The notes beneath the pieces were generated by a model. The model ran no database searches. It worked only from the letters and a program-made list of their open reading frames with translations, and was not told where the DNA came from. From Pardosa pseudoannulata (lineage: Eukaryota; Arthropoda; Arachnida; Araneae; Lycosidae), in the NCBI GenBank assembly GCA_032207245.1, contig CM063509.1:106492021-106556020 (forward strand): 64,000 nt of DNA. The letters are read 5' to 3'. Below are positions 1-14,000 of this stretch, piece by piece. The translations under genes and the position numbers were made by a program. The stretch's first letter is position 1, and each line of letters begins with the position of its first letter.

Positions 1-260
1 ATTTATATTGTTCATTAGTATTTTCATTTTACTCTATTTCTGAACACTAAAAGGGTAAAGTATAGACAGTTTTCCATGAAAATTTTCCATGTTATGGAAA
101 ATTTCTTTCAAAATTGTAGTTAATAAATTTTTGCAATCTTACAAATTTCTAAATCTTTAATTCCATTCTTCTTATGCAAAAATACTATGTACCAAAAGAT
201 TATGTAGAAAGATTTAGGTTGGAGGATTGATGAATATGTAAAAATACTGCTTTGTTATTC

Positions 261-391
261 TAGATTCTGCAGGCTCAATTATCATGGGTGTTCATAGCCA
301 TTTGAAATCAGTTTTAAGCTGTAGATCCTGGTCTATGTAACCCTTGTCTTGCAAAAACTTGACTTTAGCAATCCAAATTAAATCAAACTAA
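261..391 (+). repeat. Ser-tRNA-derived SINE (family 1), 5'-truncated copy
   Basis: Shares the family-1 tail: 'atgggtgttcatagcc', 'gatcctggtct', 'taaccctt' and a closing 'caatccaaattaaatcaaac'. The tRNA head is mostly lost. Confidence 0.6.
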
Positions 392-1498
392 AAAGCTCTA
401 GTATAATGTTCATATTTCTTTTAAAAAAGAGCAGGGTATATTTATTGAAAAATGCAAATTTAGTCAAATTAAAGAACCACTTCAGATAATTTACGTTAGT
501 TACCATTTCAATTCCCAAGGCCTGCCCTGAGAAAAATAGTTTTCTTAAAAGTTTCAATAAAATGAAAGTCAACACCTTAGCCCACTGATACATTCAACAC
601 TTGTGAACAGGAAGTGCTGTTTATGGGTCAGAAAAATTACCAAATAAATGGTCTGCTATGACAGTGCCCAGCTTGAAACTATATGATAGGCCAATGTAGT
701 TCTGAGTTTGATGGACCACCCCTATATGGCACGTTGGCCAACTGAAGGCCAAAGTTTGGCCTTTGGTTGTTTCTAATAGAATGCCAACATGTTAGGAAGG
801 GCAATGTTGGCCAATTGAATGTCAGTGTAATAATAGGATGAGTCTACTGAATGCCTACATACTGTTTGGATGAGTTTGGATCTTATTATATTACAATAAT
901 TATAAATTCTTTTTCACAGTAAAGTGTACAGCTGTATCATACTTTTCTCAGTGGTGTGAAAAAAATGCAGTTTTTGCTAAAATAATTCAGAAAGATGTGA
1001 TGCAGTTCTACAGTAAGCCACAAGTATAGATATGAACTATAATTATAGTTACTCAAGAAACTGCATTTTTTCTCCAAACTTGAAGAAAAGTCTGATGCAG
1101 TTGTACAGTTTACTGTGTATAAGAATATACTCCATTATGTTTCCACCCAAACATTAATCTTGAAATATTGTAGCAATCTTGTGGTAAACATCATTAGCAC
1201 TAAAGATGGCAGTTGACACTCATCTCTCTTGTTTACCACTAGTTCTGAAATGCAAATTCCTAAAGAGGAATTATTTTTGTGTGCCTTACCTAATGGTATA
1301 TTGTTATTTATGCAAGAAATATTAAAAAAAGATATTTCTACATTGGCTAAAGGAAGGCTAATATTTGAATACTTTAGTTTGCCAGTGCGGCATTTTGCTA
1401 ACTAAATGCCACCATTTCATTTTCTTTTGTTTTAACATACAACCAACAACCAATTTGTGGCCAATAGATGTCTAATGTTTCTGCTAGTTAGGTGATTC
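392..1498. other. Non-coding stretch
   Basis: No exon recognised. From 660 to 880 there is a run of short 'tggcca / ggcc' motifs (for example 'ggccaactgaaggccaaag'), which suggests an old unclassified repeat. The rest looks like AT-rich unique sequence. Confidence 0.4.
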
Positions 1499-2130
1499 TT
1501 AACCCTTTCGCGACGGGAAGCGCAAATGCGTGCTTATCTCTGAGGCCGGCAGTCACTTTGATGAGTGAGTATCCTGGTTTTTTTGCTATTAACCTAATTC
1601 TTGAAAATTAACGAAATAGCAACGTGTTATTTAATGATGCTGCTTAAAGTATTTAAACGAAATGGGATTTATATTATATGTTTGTAGATACTTTATTTAC
1701 TTAAGCTATTTCTTACTTAAATATATATTTTACACTTTACTTTTTTTTCATTTTTTACTGAGTATTTAATGACTTTTAATATTGCAAAACTGAATACTAT
1801 GTTATTTAAACTTTTTTTGTACGAAAAATTTTAAAAACAGGGATCTACAAACAATCCTACGTGACAGTCCTTGCACTTGTAGTAACTCATTTGCCGTTTT
1901 GGAGGATTTTTCCGGAATGTGAAAAAACGAAACATCTTCAATTTCTTTGTCAGAAAATGTTCTCTCATCATTAGAATCACTAGATCCATTATGAACAAAA
2001 GAACAATCAGAATATTTTAGTGTCACTATTACTAATATCCTAATCTGTTTCAGAATCAAAATCGGAAATATTTTGCATCATTTCATCTATTTCAAGATCA
2101 GTTAAACACTTTCGTTTCGAAAATCTAACA
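1499..2130 (-). mobile_element. piggyBac-like relic (one end and transposase N-terminus)
   Basis: TTAA at 1499 is followed by ccctttcgcgacggg, a piggyBac-type terminus. On the minus strand, from about 2127 leftward, the frame reads KRKCLTDLEIDEMMQNISDF, an acidic N-terminal pattern typical of piggyBac transposases. A stop then interrupts it. The other terminus was not found. It is an internally deleted, inactive copy. Confidence 0.5.
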
Positions 2131-2525
2131 ATAAAAAAAGAAAGAAAAAAATCAAGTCTGTCAGATCTAATTCTGTACTAACTGGACTGCAAACCGAAAT
2201 ACACAACACTTTAGCAAATAACTCTGCTTACATAAACAAACACCATGTGGGAATTTAAAGAGCCGTCATAAAACATGTCAATCGGAAACATTCCTTTTAC
2301 CCTCGTGTTTATAAATCAAAAACCACTTGTATGTGTATCATACTACTCTCCTATTGAGTACAAGGTCAAATCTGCATGTATCTAAATCCATATGATACAA
2401 TGCCATCTTGTGTCAAAGCTTATAGTTTTTTAAAATGTTCCACAACACTGCCACACATTTCTTGTTTAATGAGAAAACGCTCTGGCAATTTGTGGCCAAT
2501 AGATGTCTAATGTTTCTGTGCTATC

Positions 2526-3829
2526 TCTGTGATTCTCAAACTTTTTGCTGCAGCAAACCCCTGGCATACACTCATAGCACACCTGACCTCTACTTGAAGA
2601 TTCCAATAAAGTTCTTTGAATTCAAAGAACTTTCCTTTAAAAATTTAAGTTTGTTTTTTTGAGAAAAACACAGATACATATATACAAAAGAATTCCATAT
2701 AAGTGTAGGTAAATGTTTTTACTAAATAAAAAAAAATTTAATGCTGCAGAGCATAACAACATCATATTATTACTGAAAAAGTACAACTACTACTACTACT
2801 GAGGTAATTGTAATGCTTATAGAAGCTTCTAACAAATTTCTAAGACTTTTTGTCTTGTTAAACTACACAAAGTTTGTATATGATAAAATCACTTGGCATA
2901 TAAGAAATATCATATATTGCTAAGACATAATCATTTATATATTGAAAAGAATTTATGTAAATATAAAGTATAAAAAAATGAAAGCTTTAATATTTTAGCA
3001 AATTATGAGTAAAATTATATGATATTGGCAAAATATTTCACAAATTTAGCAAATTAAATAACTAAATATAACTCTAGGGTTATCAGATCTTTCATATGTC
3101 TGCCATTTATTTGCATTTAAATTGTTCTCACTATTATTCATATTAGATTCTTCAGTGTCGTGAATAATCAGATTTTCTGTCACTTGTATTAGAAAAATTG
3201 CTCTCCTCTATTTAACTATCTGATTCATCCATCAGTTAAAAAATCTTGTTCTCACTTAAATTTGTTGTGAGGACAAACTGACCAAAAATATATAAAATAC
3301 TATAACAAACTCCAAACAACAATTTTACTTCTTCCTCTAATCTTAATAAACATTTCATCTTTTCCCATTCCTCAGAGCTAAATAAATCACAGTCATTTTA
3401 TATTGAACATGTACTGTTATTTATCTGTACAAAATTCTCAGAAAAAGAAATACTCAGAACTGAAAGCATATATTGAGGGTTAACACTCGTTAAACATTAT
3501 CTGAAAATCTAACAGACTTTAACTGCCATCTAGTGCTGTTAAAAATTGTTAAATAAAACACTCCAATTTGCAAACACACCAGTATATCCACAGGCCTTAA
3601 ATGGATGATTGCAAGATCATATATATACGTGATCACTGTTCTGACTATATTAAGAACATCAGAGGTAAAGCATTGGTCTTACCTTGAAAGAAAAGCAATT
3701 CTAAATATGTTTTGACAGCATTATCTGTTTTGTTCTTTAATGAATTCACACTTTTTTGTCATCTTTTATTAACTATTGCTGTGGCACCTCTGGCTAATGC
3801 TCATGGCACCCAGTTTGAGAACCATAGCC
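2526..3829. mobile_element. hAT-like non-autonomous element
   Basis: Left end 'tgattctcaaact' and right end 'cccagtttgagaacca' are inverted copies. Both sides continue with matching 'gctg..gcaccc/ctgg' blocks (left cctggcatac..catagcac, right gtgccatgag..agccagag in reverse). The termini fit the widespread hAT consensus GTGGTTCTCAAACT. No transposase frame is seen. Confidence 0.6.
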
Positions 3830-4902
3830 CTATATGAATGCAAATCAAATGATATAAAATATGAGCCACTTGCCATTCGCTAAACTTTAATTAGTGACTC
3901 ATGGATTAGCCGCCCATTTATCTGGTAGCATATACTACTGGCCCACTAGTCAGCCAGTTATTTTCAAAGGGCTAAAAATATGCTTGTGATGCTCGAATGA
4001 TGTTACCACATCACTTGACTAAGGAAGAGAGGAGTGAGCAGTGGTGGATGAAAGCAGACAGAGATAGTAAAGTGTGTTGTGCAGGGTGATGCACAAAGTT
4101 GACTGTCAATTTCATTTGATTTTTAAAATTCTAGCTTTAAGTGTAGGTTAGATGTTTGATGTAGTGTAGTGTTTTGTTTAAACCAAAAATGTGCAATGTG
4201 GGGTGGATAAATTTATACATTTAGTGCATTATATATTTGCATTTTTACTGTTCATAAATATCTTTAAAAAAAATTGGTGACATATTATAAAGGAACCCCA
4301 TATTACAATGCTTTTTTTTTTAAGTATTGAGGGCACATATCACCTTTAAGCCTTCAAAAATTTGATTTTTGTTTTTTATATTTTAAAAATATCTGGACAT
4401 TTTAATTGTTTAAAACAAACTCTATTGAACTATTCAAGGCAGAATCTGTAAAACTGTACAACATTTGCATTTAACACTGTTTTACTGACAAAAACTGTAT
4501 GCATTCAGTTAAAATGAAAGCCAAGATTAAAAGCTTGCAGAGTCAAAAAAAGAGCCACGATTGTTGCTAAAACAGTTAATTTAGAAGAAAAAGGGGTTAT
4601 GTAAATAACTGGACAGTTTTAAACTTTCAATATAACTTTAACAGATGCATACAAAAAAGTTTTAGAATATTAATTTTTATAAGAGTTTTTTTCACCTTGT
4701 AATTTTTATATTTGCATGCACTCTAGAAATTTTTTTTTGTTTGTTTTTATTCATTTGATTTTTTTCCATGTAAGTTTATCATATAGTTGTAACAAAAATG
4801 TATCTACAATTTTTATGAAAATCATTTTATTAAACTTTATAGGATTAGAGTTAAAAGTTTTATTTAAGAGATTTTTTATGTGGTTCACATTTTCTTTTGT
4901 AG
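3830..4902. other. Non-coding stretch before the first visible exon
   Basis: AT-rich sequence with an old-looking GC-richer patch at 3840-4100 (containing 'gatgcacaaagttgac'). I searched it for upstream exons of the PEP-synthase-like gene and found none I could support. Confidence 0.4.
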
Positions 4903-5018
4903 AGACATTTCTGGATATGTTATGCTTTCTAATGGATCTTTGAAAGCAGTTCGATTTATGGCAGTGAAAAGAATTAAAAGGCCCAATAAAACTATATTAT
5001 TCTTTAAAGTAAAGGCAG
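4903..5018 (+). CDS. PEP-synthase-like exon 1 (first exon seen): accessory domain
   Basis: Acceptor ...tttgtag, donor GCAG|gttagt. One base completes an upstream codon, so earlier exons exist left of here. The frame reads [18 protein letters not shown] and continues with a basic stretch, like the family's G-x-V-x-x-pnG strand pattern in the region before the ATP-grasp domain. I found no convincing earlier exon in 1-4900. Confidence 0.75.
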
Positions 5019-8000
5019 GTTAGTTAAGTAGATTCTATAATTATTTTCACGTTGCTTAGGCACAATTGAAACTCATTTTTATGAAATGCTTAAACACACT
5101 TGATATAATTTTACTACCTTTATATTTATAGGAAATCAGTATTATAACATCTCAACATTCTTTTACGGTTATGGCCAATTTTTTGGAAGAGGACTAAAAG
5201 AAAATCTGTCCTTATCTGTTATTGATGTTATTGTAAACGGAATTTGGGGAGGTGGAGTTGTGATAGAGAAGTAAAATCATTGCTCTTTTCCATATAACTT
5301 ATTTTAATATATTATAATCTATTGGTTAAATTTGTAAAAAGAACTTATAGGCTATATGAGTTTTAAAATTTATATACTTTACTACACTGTTTAAGTTGCT
5401 ATGAGTTAAAACTAGAAAAACCTTAATTGTTTAAGTTGTTAAATTATTATATGTTTTCATGTCTAAGCTGAGAATTTTTGGAACTTTTCCTAAAACTAAA
5501 GTGTAAAATTCAGCTTATATACAGATCTATGGAACAGATGTGGTAGAGATCCTAATTGATAACAATTTTTGCCATTAGTGGTTAAATGTTACCGAATTGG
5601 AAAACTAAAAGAAAATTTAAGCAGAAAAATTACAAAATGTAATAATGGTGAAAAATAACTGAAATTTATAAAAGTTTTGAACTGTGGAAAAACACAATTG
5701 AAAAAATAATTTATATCAAACAACAGTTCTTCTAAAAAAACAATATTATAACAAATCAAAATCAAATAAATTTTATACTAAATTAGTTAATATCCCTCAA
5801 AACACTTCCTCACAAGCTAGATGCAGGCATTGAACTACCCAAAATATCACTTTAATGTATTTTTTAAAGTTTATATTACTTTGAATTTATGAATATGCCC
5901 TAGCTTTAGATAGGGTTACCACAGTTGAAAGTATTGTTGGCATCTAAAATGTAAAAATATCATTTATAATATGGTGTATTGTTATAATTTTACTGCAGTT
6001 TGGAAAATATTTCAACCATTTTACCTCGGTGACATTTTTTAATGTTATAGAATTTTTTTTCTTATTTATTGTTATATATGTGTTTTGAATTTTGGGTAAT
6101 TTTTTAAAGAAAACAAAATCATTGAATATCTTTCAAAGTGCATAATCTTTAAAAATATATACTTTTTTTTTGCATTATTTAAAATGTGTGTTGAACTAAA
6201 TGAGTTTATTTTTGTGTGTTAATATATGTTTCAGTGCAATATTATTTTAATAAAAATATATTTTATTGACAAAGTAGAGATCCTGGCCACATTGGCATAT
6301 GAAAACATAACCTATTTTTTATTGTGGTGACATAGTGGAAAATAGCCTATTGTTTTGATTAATATTAGGAATTTAGAAACACATATTTTTTCCAAGAGTT
6401 ATGTATATACAGCAGTATTAAAGTAACAAATACTTTGTAGAATATTAGTCCCCCTTATTAATAGTTTTAAATAAAACTCATTAGACTTTAGAAAAATTGT
6501 TATTTTAAAGTTGCTTGGATTTTAACTGACAGTCAAGCCTGTATACAGCATCTTTCTTATTGGACACATGTGGAGGATTGGACAAACTTTGATATTTTAG
6601 ATTTTATTTCTCAGCTTTCTTTATTATATACCATCTCATTTCAATGGGTGCCATCTTATGCAGGGCTGCAGGCCAATGAGCTGACTGATGCTTTGGTCAA
6701 AACTGCTGCTGCTGAAATTATATATGGAGATAAAACCCTCATTTTCTCTGAGATCTCCTTAATTAATAAGATGGAAATAAATTAGTTTTGAAAAACTTGA
6801 CCTAATCATGACACTTTGGTAGAGGCCCAGATGTGTTACTTCTGTTCATGAATAAATTACCCAAAAAGCAAGAAATCACTCACATTTATTGTAGTCAACA
6901 TACCAATGCTCTTACCTTACAGCAAGGACTTAAGCTCTTTGTGTGTTGTTATTGGTGTAAAGCTAACCAGGCATCCTGCTTCCATATTCTTGATTGTCAA
7001 GGTTTTACACAAAAAGACATTTTAAAGTAGCTGACATTTTTGATTCATGGAGATGATCCAGCTATGTTAGACCATCTGGGATTAGTAATGACAATAACTA
7101 AAATGTTGTGGAATCTCATATCTATTCACCACTTTTTGAATATAAAGTTAAAATACCTTTTATGGGAAGATTCTAATATTTTGGGTATATTGGCTGGTTT
7201 GAATTTTTTATTTTTGATGGTATCTTTTGCATTTGCAATTTATGTTGTTAACAAAATTTGTATCAATATTTTTATTTTTTATACATTTCCATACTTTATT
7301 AATTTTTTAATTTTTAATTTCATCAATATTTATTACAAATGTTTTAAACATATATTGAAACATATATTTAAGACCACATAATATAAATTCATAACATAAT
7401 AAATACATGTTTTGAAACATATATTTAAGAAAAACTTTTGTAGACTTTTTTAAGTAAAATTTATAAAAATTACATGTTTTTTTATTTCTTCTTTACCAGG
7501 GTTCATTCTAAAACCAGTTCTTATGTAAAGCAATGCCATCAACTTATTTCTTTGTTGAGATCTGACTCTGGTATGTTTTAAAATCTTTAATACTATATTT
7601 AATAAAATAAACACAATTATATTCTTAACCATCTTACAATTTAAAGAAATATTTGTTTGTAGCAGTTTTACTGCCAAGGAATTCCTAAAAATATAAAATT
7701 GTAGTTTGAAATCATTTGAAAAGTAATTTATGTATACTTCTTGTAAATATAATTTTAATTTACATACAAAGAATTTAAATTTGTTGTATGTAATTTTATG
7801 CATGCATCTAATTTTACATTGCTTATGTAATGATTAAAAAAATATAATAGTGAAACCTAATAAAAAAAATTTAACTTTAGTTTTAGGTTTTGCCATTGAT
7901 TCTCTACTTGTTTCATTTGATGATCCTGTATGCTTACAGAAGCACTTGACAGGGAATGTTGGTTCATCATTAGCTAGGTTAAAGCAACTGGCAAATAAGT

Positions 8001-11000
8001 TACCAGGAGTAATATATTTCATTATTTCTTTTAAGTATATAATTAGTTGTTCTTTTCAATTCAGTTATATATTTGTAAATCAAGGTTAGGAGACAAAGGA
8101 TAGTTTTATTCCTGATTATGCCTAATGTTTTTTTAAATTTTTAAAGTCACTCTTTTAACTTTTCAAAACATAAAGATTCAGTATTTGCCATTTAATATTT
8201 ATGAATGCAAAATTTTAAAGCTTTTTCACCAAGATAAAATACTCATTCATTTCTTTTAACACGCAATTACCATGCTAAAAATTAGAATTTTGTGTGGTGG
8301 TCGAATTTTTTTATATATTTTTTATTTAGTTTTTATTGTGCTCAAATTTTTACTGGTAATAAATTTATAATTTATACCATAGCTATTACTTTTTAATGTT
8401 GTCCAAATCATATAATTTTTTATCTGTATTTATTTTTTTTTTTGCATGCTATTGCAAATTTTTACTGGCTAGTCACTCACATAAAAAATACTCAAAATAA
8501 ATCAGAATCAAACTTCAAGCATGCTAAATCAACAAATAACTAAACAAAATCTTTGCATTGTTTTTGTCTTTTTTTTGTGCACAGTAACATAAACAGCACT
8601 GAGACTTTTGATTGTTATTTCCTTTTCCTATATAAAAATACCATCAAACTTGACAACAAATCACAATAATACTAAACAAAATTTTGTCATGATATTTGTA
8701 TGAATATGTTACCACTGTGCACATTGGCTAACATAAACATTAGACAATGACACCAAATACCTTACTTCACATAGACTGATTTATTATAAATATTGCATAT
8801 TTTTGTATTAGTATTTGAATTTGACATCATTCAAAAAGAAATTAAATAAGATCACTGTTTTCATTTGAGAAAATTAGAATAATTATATTTATTGATGATT
8901 GATTTATTGCAATTTTTAGTATAGGTAAAATACAGTTTTATCTTTTATTTGTTGGGAGGAGGAAAATTAGATGACAAGAAAAAGTTTGTTAAACAAAACA
9001 TGAACTTTGCGATTTTGAACTTATTTTAGTAAGAAGTTTTACAAACGTTTTTGATTCTGAGGAAAAGTTTGTAAAACATAGAAATGTGCAAAATAGAGGT
9101 CCAACTATTTTTAAAGTAGGATTTTAGTATTAATATGCCATTTTTTTTAATATCACAAACAAAAATTTTTTAATGTGAACACAATTTAGAACATTGTCTT
9201 AAATAATTACAAAAATAAAAATTTTATTAATTTTGAATTTGATAACATTGCAGAAAATGTCAATATTGTAATTTACATCAATGTTTTTTTTTTTTTTTTC
9301 ATTCTTTCATAAAAAATTTTATATTGTATAATTAATTTCATTATACTTTTAATTTTTAATATAATAACTACAATTTTATTTACAGCTTCTTGTTATATCT
9401 CAAGTCAGCTACATAGCCAATTTGAATATTATAAAGTAGGATTTTTTTTTGTATTTCTTTAGTACAACACACAGAAAACCTGTTCATGATTTTTTTTTTA
9501 TTTTAACAAAATAAAAAAATTTTTAGTCAGAATTTATTTGGTCTACCTGCTTTTTTTATATATTAGACAATAAGATTTGTATAATTTTTCTACAATGGCT
9601 AAAAATATTTTTTTACTTTTTTTTTTTTTTTTTTCACATTGTTATTTTCAATTCTACTCATAATAATGTAAAAAATATGCAAGTACAGTGATGATTGAAT
9701 GAGTGTATGTTAAGGAGTTAAAGTAGGATTTTAGCATTAATATGCCATTTTAATATTCATGATTGCATACTTTAAAAACTGCTTTTTCCTGAGTACTTGA
9801 AAGTGTCTTTCTTAAATGTTTTGAAAAATGGCATTAATAATTAAAAAAATAACTTTGTATGGAAAATGTCATAAAAGCTTTGTTTGTTAAATCTAATGTT
9901 TTTGGTTCATTTTTCAGTTTTTCTTCAGACTGCCATTATAAAATTTTATGAGCATACTGTAGTGTTTGTAAATTAAAATATCAGTTTGATATTTTAATTT
10001 ATATAATGCAATTTATTTTTACAGCCCTTGTTTATTCCAATCAATACCACATTCTACTGCTGTAAGTGAATATTCATAAAGTAGGATTCTTTATTCAGGT
10101 ATTTTCATAGTTAGAGCACAGAAAACCTGTTTATGACCTTCTAAATACTTTTATTTAACATTATTAGAGCCCTTTAGACAGAAAATAACATTTCTAGTCA
10201 CAATCTCATACACCTATTGGTGGTTTGTTTGCGTACAAATAGCATAAAATTATTGTACCTTTAATTACATACCCATTCACAATTCTTATTCATAACCACT
10301 AACCTAAGAAAATAGTGCAACTTGTTTGATAAAGAAGTGATGGAAATGAAAATATGTATTTGCAGGGGTGCTCTAATACATAGGCTGCAAAATTAAAAAG
10401 TGGTAGAATCAAGCTGTGAAAGTTGAAGCATAAAGTAGCGAATGATGACCGTAATCTATTTTAGTTTCAGAGTTCAGAAAATTTTATGCTGAAAATTTTC
10501 TTATCATTTTTTTTTTATGGGCATTTTATTACATTTATTGGTCTAATTATGTTTATATAGTTATTTTAGCTCGTGCAAAAGTAATTTTGATTTCATTGGT
10601 CTTTATATACCCATATATAATGACTTTTATTTTTAGTGAAATTAAGGATTTAGTGAAATCAGAAGCAAATTTATTATTGAAATTTAAACAGCCAGCCCTT
10701 TGTAAAGTTACTGAAGTTCCATATTTTAATTTTAGCCATTACTATTAGCCATCTTAGCATTTTTTATTATTGGTATATTTAACATTTTCAATAAAAAAAA
10801 TTTAGAATCTATAAAATGTTTTTTAATTTACAACATAATAGCTCTTTAACTTTTTTCAACTGTATATTTCCATTATAGTGCAATGTGTTAGATGGTCTAG
10901 TAATTACTACTTTAGGAGGCAAGGAATTTTACTCTTCAGTTGAGGAATCAATTTCAGTTTTAAAGTACAATGTTTTGTAAGTTCATTTAATTATTATGTT

Positions 11001-14000
11001 AAAATTGTGTGTTATTTTGAATTGCACTACTGAGTGTTATGAATAAGATGAAAAAAATTATGTTGTCTGATACTTTTTTACTTTAACAGTTAGTGTTATA
11101 CTAATATTTTAAAATTACCATGCTTTAATTATAATTCTATAATAGTTTAAAATTAGTATATTTAACATGGTTAAAAAATAAAACTCTAACTTTGTAATCT
11201 GCATACAATCATTCAACATGGATCGTACCATGAGTTGCGACTATATAAATGTTACTCTTCATTATATAAAGTTAAAATTGCCCCAGAAATGCATATACAC
11301 ACATTCTTTCTCTCACTCTTGTCTCTCATATTTAGAGGTTCTATTTAGCTCTTAACAGATTTTAAAATAATAGTGTAAAATTTTTCAATTTTAGTGTTTA
11401 AAAAATTTAAGATCAGGTTCAATTTTTTTTGCATGTGTGGAATTTCCATAGAAATATTTGCTTTATTCTAAATATGAGAACATGTTTTTATAATTAAACT
11501 TTGAAAGAGTTATATTAAAAGCAAACTGATAAATGAGCATTTATCTTCACTTTTAAGACAGAATATGCTGAATAACAACCAAACATATTAAGTTCTGATT
11601 TGCTTTATTTCTTGTGTTCAAATAACCTCTTCAGACATGGATGTTTGTAGCCAATGGATTTAGAATCAGCTTTAACCATTAGATTCCTATTTAATTTGCT
11701 CACAAGTTTAAAAAAAAACTGTATGCGGCACTCAAAATGAAACCAAACAAGAATTAGTATATATTAGTTTGAATTAGCTAAGGAAACAGTTTTAGAAATC
11801 CAGTCACAGCTTTATAGATCATATTATAATATCATTAGAATTTTCAAAATGTTTAATTTCTTTTAGTCTTTATTAAATTTTGTTATAAATTAAATTGATT
11901 TGCAAAAACACTGTTTTTTATTCTTAATAAAGTTTGTCAATGGCTAGTCTAACAGTTATTAAGTATTATTATTATGAGAAAAATTGGCTTCTGTTTATCA
12001 AAAACTTGAAAACCATGCTCAAAATTAAAAAATTTGATGTGGACACCACATGACTGTCTTGTTCACCTATTAAAATATACTAATTTTTAAAATTAATATT
12101 AAATGATGTTATCAGAATTATCAGTTGCATATTCCCTTACAATTTTAAAATCATTTTGTTTCTCAGGGTGGTGGTATTATTTCAGTTGAGCTTGAGTACT
12201 GATATCTAATACATTGAAATTTTTTTGTTATGTAAATATTTTATAATAAACCAAATTGTTTAGCTATTACAATATTTACTTTACTCCATACTAATTAGTA
12301 ATAAAACAGTTAATATTCAAATTATTTTTTGCAAATATTTTTATTTTTGTTTTTTTGAAAATTGATGTAAAATGTATTTTTTTTTAATAATTAACAGATT
12401 GCCAACCCTTGCATGAAATCATTCTTCTGGATGTAAATGACTTATTGGGTTAAATAAACTATATCACAATTTGTGGTTAGGAATTAAATTTCTTTATAAA
12501 AAAAGGCTATTGTAAGCCAAATGTATCATTATATATTTTTATTAATACACATTGCTGTGTGTAATCAGTTCTCAATTAATCATAGTTATTTTTAGGAAGA
12601 ATGATGCAGATCAATTGAAGAATATTTGTGATAAGTATGTATGCTTCTCCTGTTTTGTAGAAAGTTAATTATGGTATGTATATTTTTTTTTTCTAAATAC
12701 ATTTATTTTTCTTTTTTTAGGATTGTTGAAGAAGTGACTAACTCTTATTTTCCACCGGAAGTATATGAATGTTTAAGGCAGGAACTAAATAAAAGGATTA
12801 GTACAGAGGATGTCAATGTTTGCATTTACCCTTCAATTCATGGTAGACAGTTTTATACATGCTCTGCTATCTGGTTGTTTCCTTACTTGTTTCTCTTCAT
12901 TATATACATTTAATATATTTTTGTATCTCTCTTGACCCTTTGACTACTAATGAGAAGTATATATCTGTTCTATTGGGATTTGAAAAATTTCTAATGGAAT
13001 AAAAATTACACTGAAACTCAAGTAAAATGCCCCAGCTGTAGAATAAAAGCAGTTTTACATATGTAATGTATGGTTACATAGATGACACAGGCTTGCAATT
13101 CTTTTTTCACCTTTAGTCACTTTTTAAAGTAAAAAGTCACTTTTAGTCACTTTTTTCATGGTGTATCACAGCAAAAGTCTGTTTTTGAAAAAAGAAAATC
13201 TGAATTAATAACAAAATATTTTAATAAAAGACCAAAAATGGGATGCTCTAATCTTATTTTTCTTATTAAAATGTAATTAGTCATATGGTTTCCAGAATTT
13301 AGTGATTTTAAAAAGTCGTAAAGAAGTTCCTGAAATTTACATTTGTACTGAAACGTACATTTAATACATTAAAGTAACTTACGTCAAAGCGCACATTTCT
13401 CTTTTTCTTTTACTTCACAATTTTTGTTTAGATACTCTAATCTAGCTATGTACATATTTCAAAACATCATTAATGTATGCAAAAAATTGTGATTATAAAA
13501 TTAATGTATTGTATGTATTCAAATCTAATTTATAGGTTTTCTTGAATAAAAAGCAATGTTGAGTTGTGTTAAACAAAATTTTTAACCTTTTTTGTATTTG
13601 ATGCTAAAATCATGTCTTGCATGAATCATTTGATTTAGAGTTGAAATAAATAGAAAAATCTTAATAGCATCTGTAATCAAAAGGAGAAAAAAAAATCGAT
13701 TTTTTTTCAATGCTTAGTCACTTTTTAGTCACTTATTATGTATTATTTGTCACTTTTCTCACCTTTTTGAAAGTACCTCAGCAGTTGCAAGCCTGATGAC
13801 ACCATCCATTTCCCTACCAAAACTTATTGTGTATTTGAGTTTTTCATTGTGGTCATACTGAATGATAGCCAAATAGCTGAGGCATTCCTCTCTATATTAC
13901 AAGAGTTTATTGATTTGATGAATAGCCTAGTTGTTTGGAACCAGCTTGAAGCAATAGGTCATATTCGTCCTTACGCTGTAAAAGAACAGACTAGAGTGCT

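Noticed and set aside
1..4902. Search for upstream exons of the PEP-synthase-like gene
   Set aside because: Several short AG...GT frames exist, but none resembles the family's N-terminal region, so none is reported.
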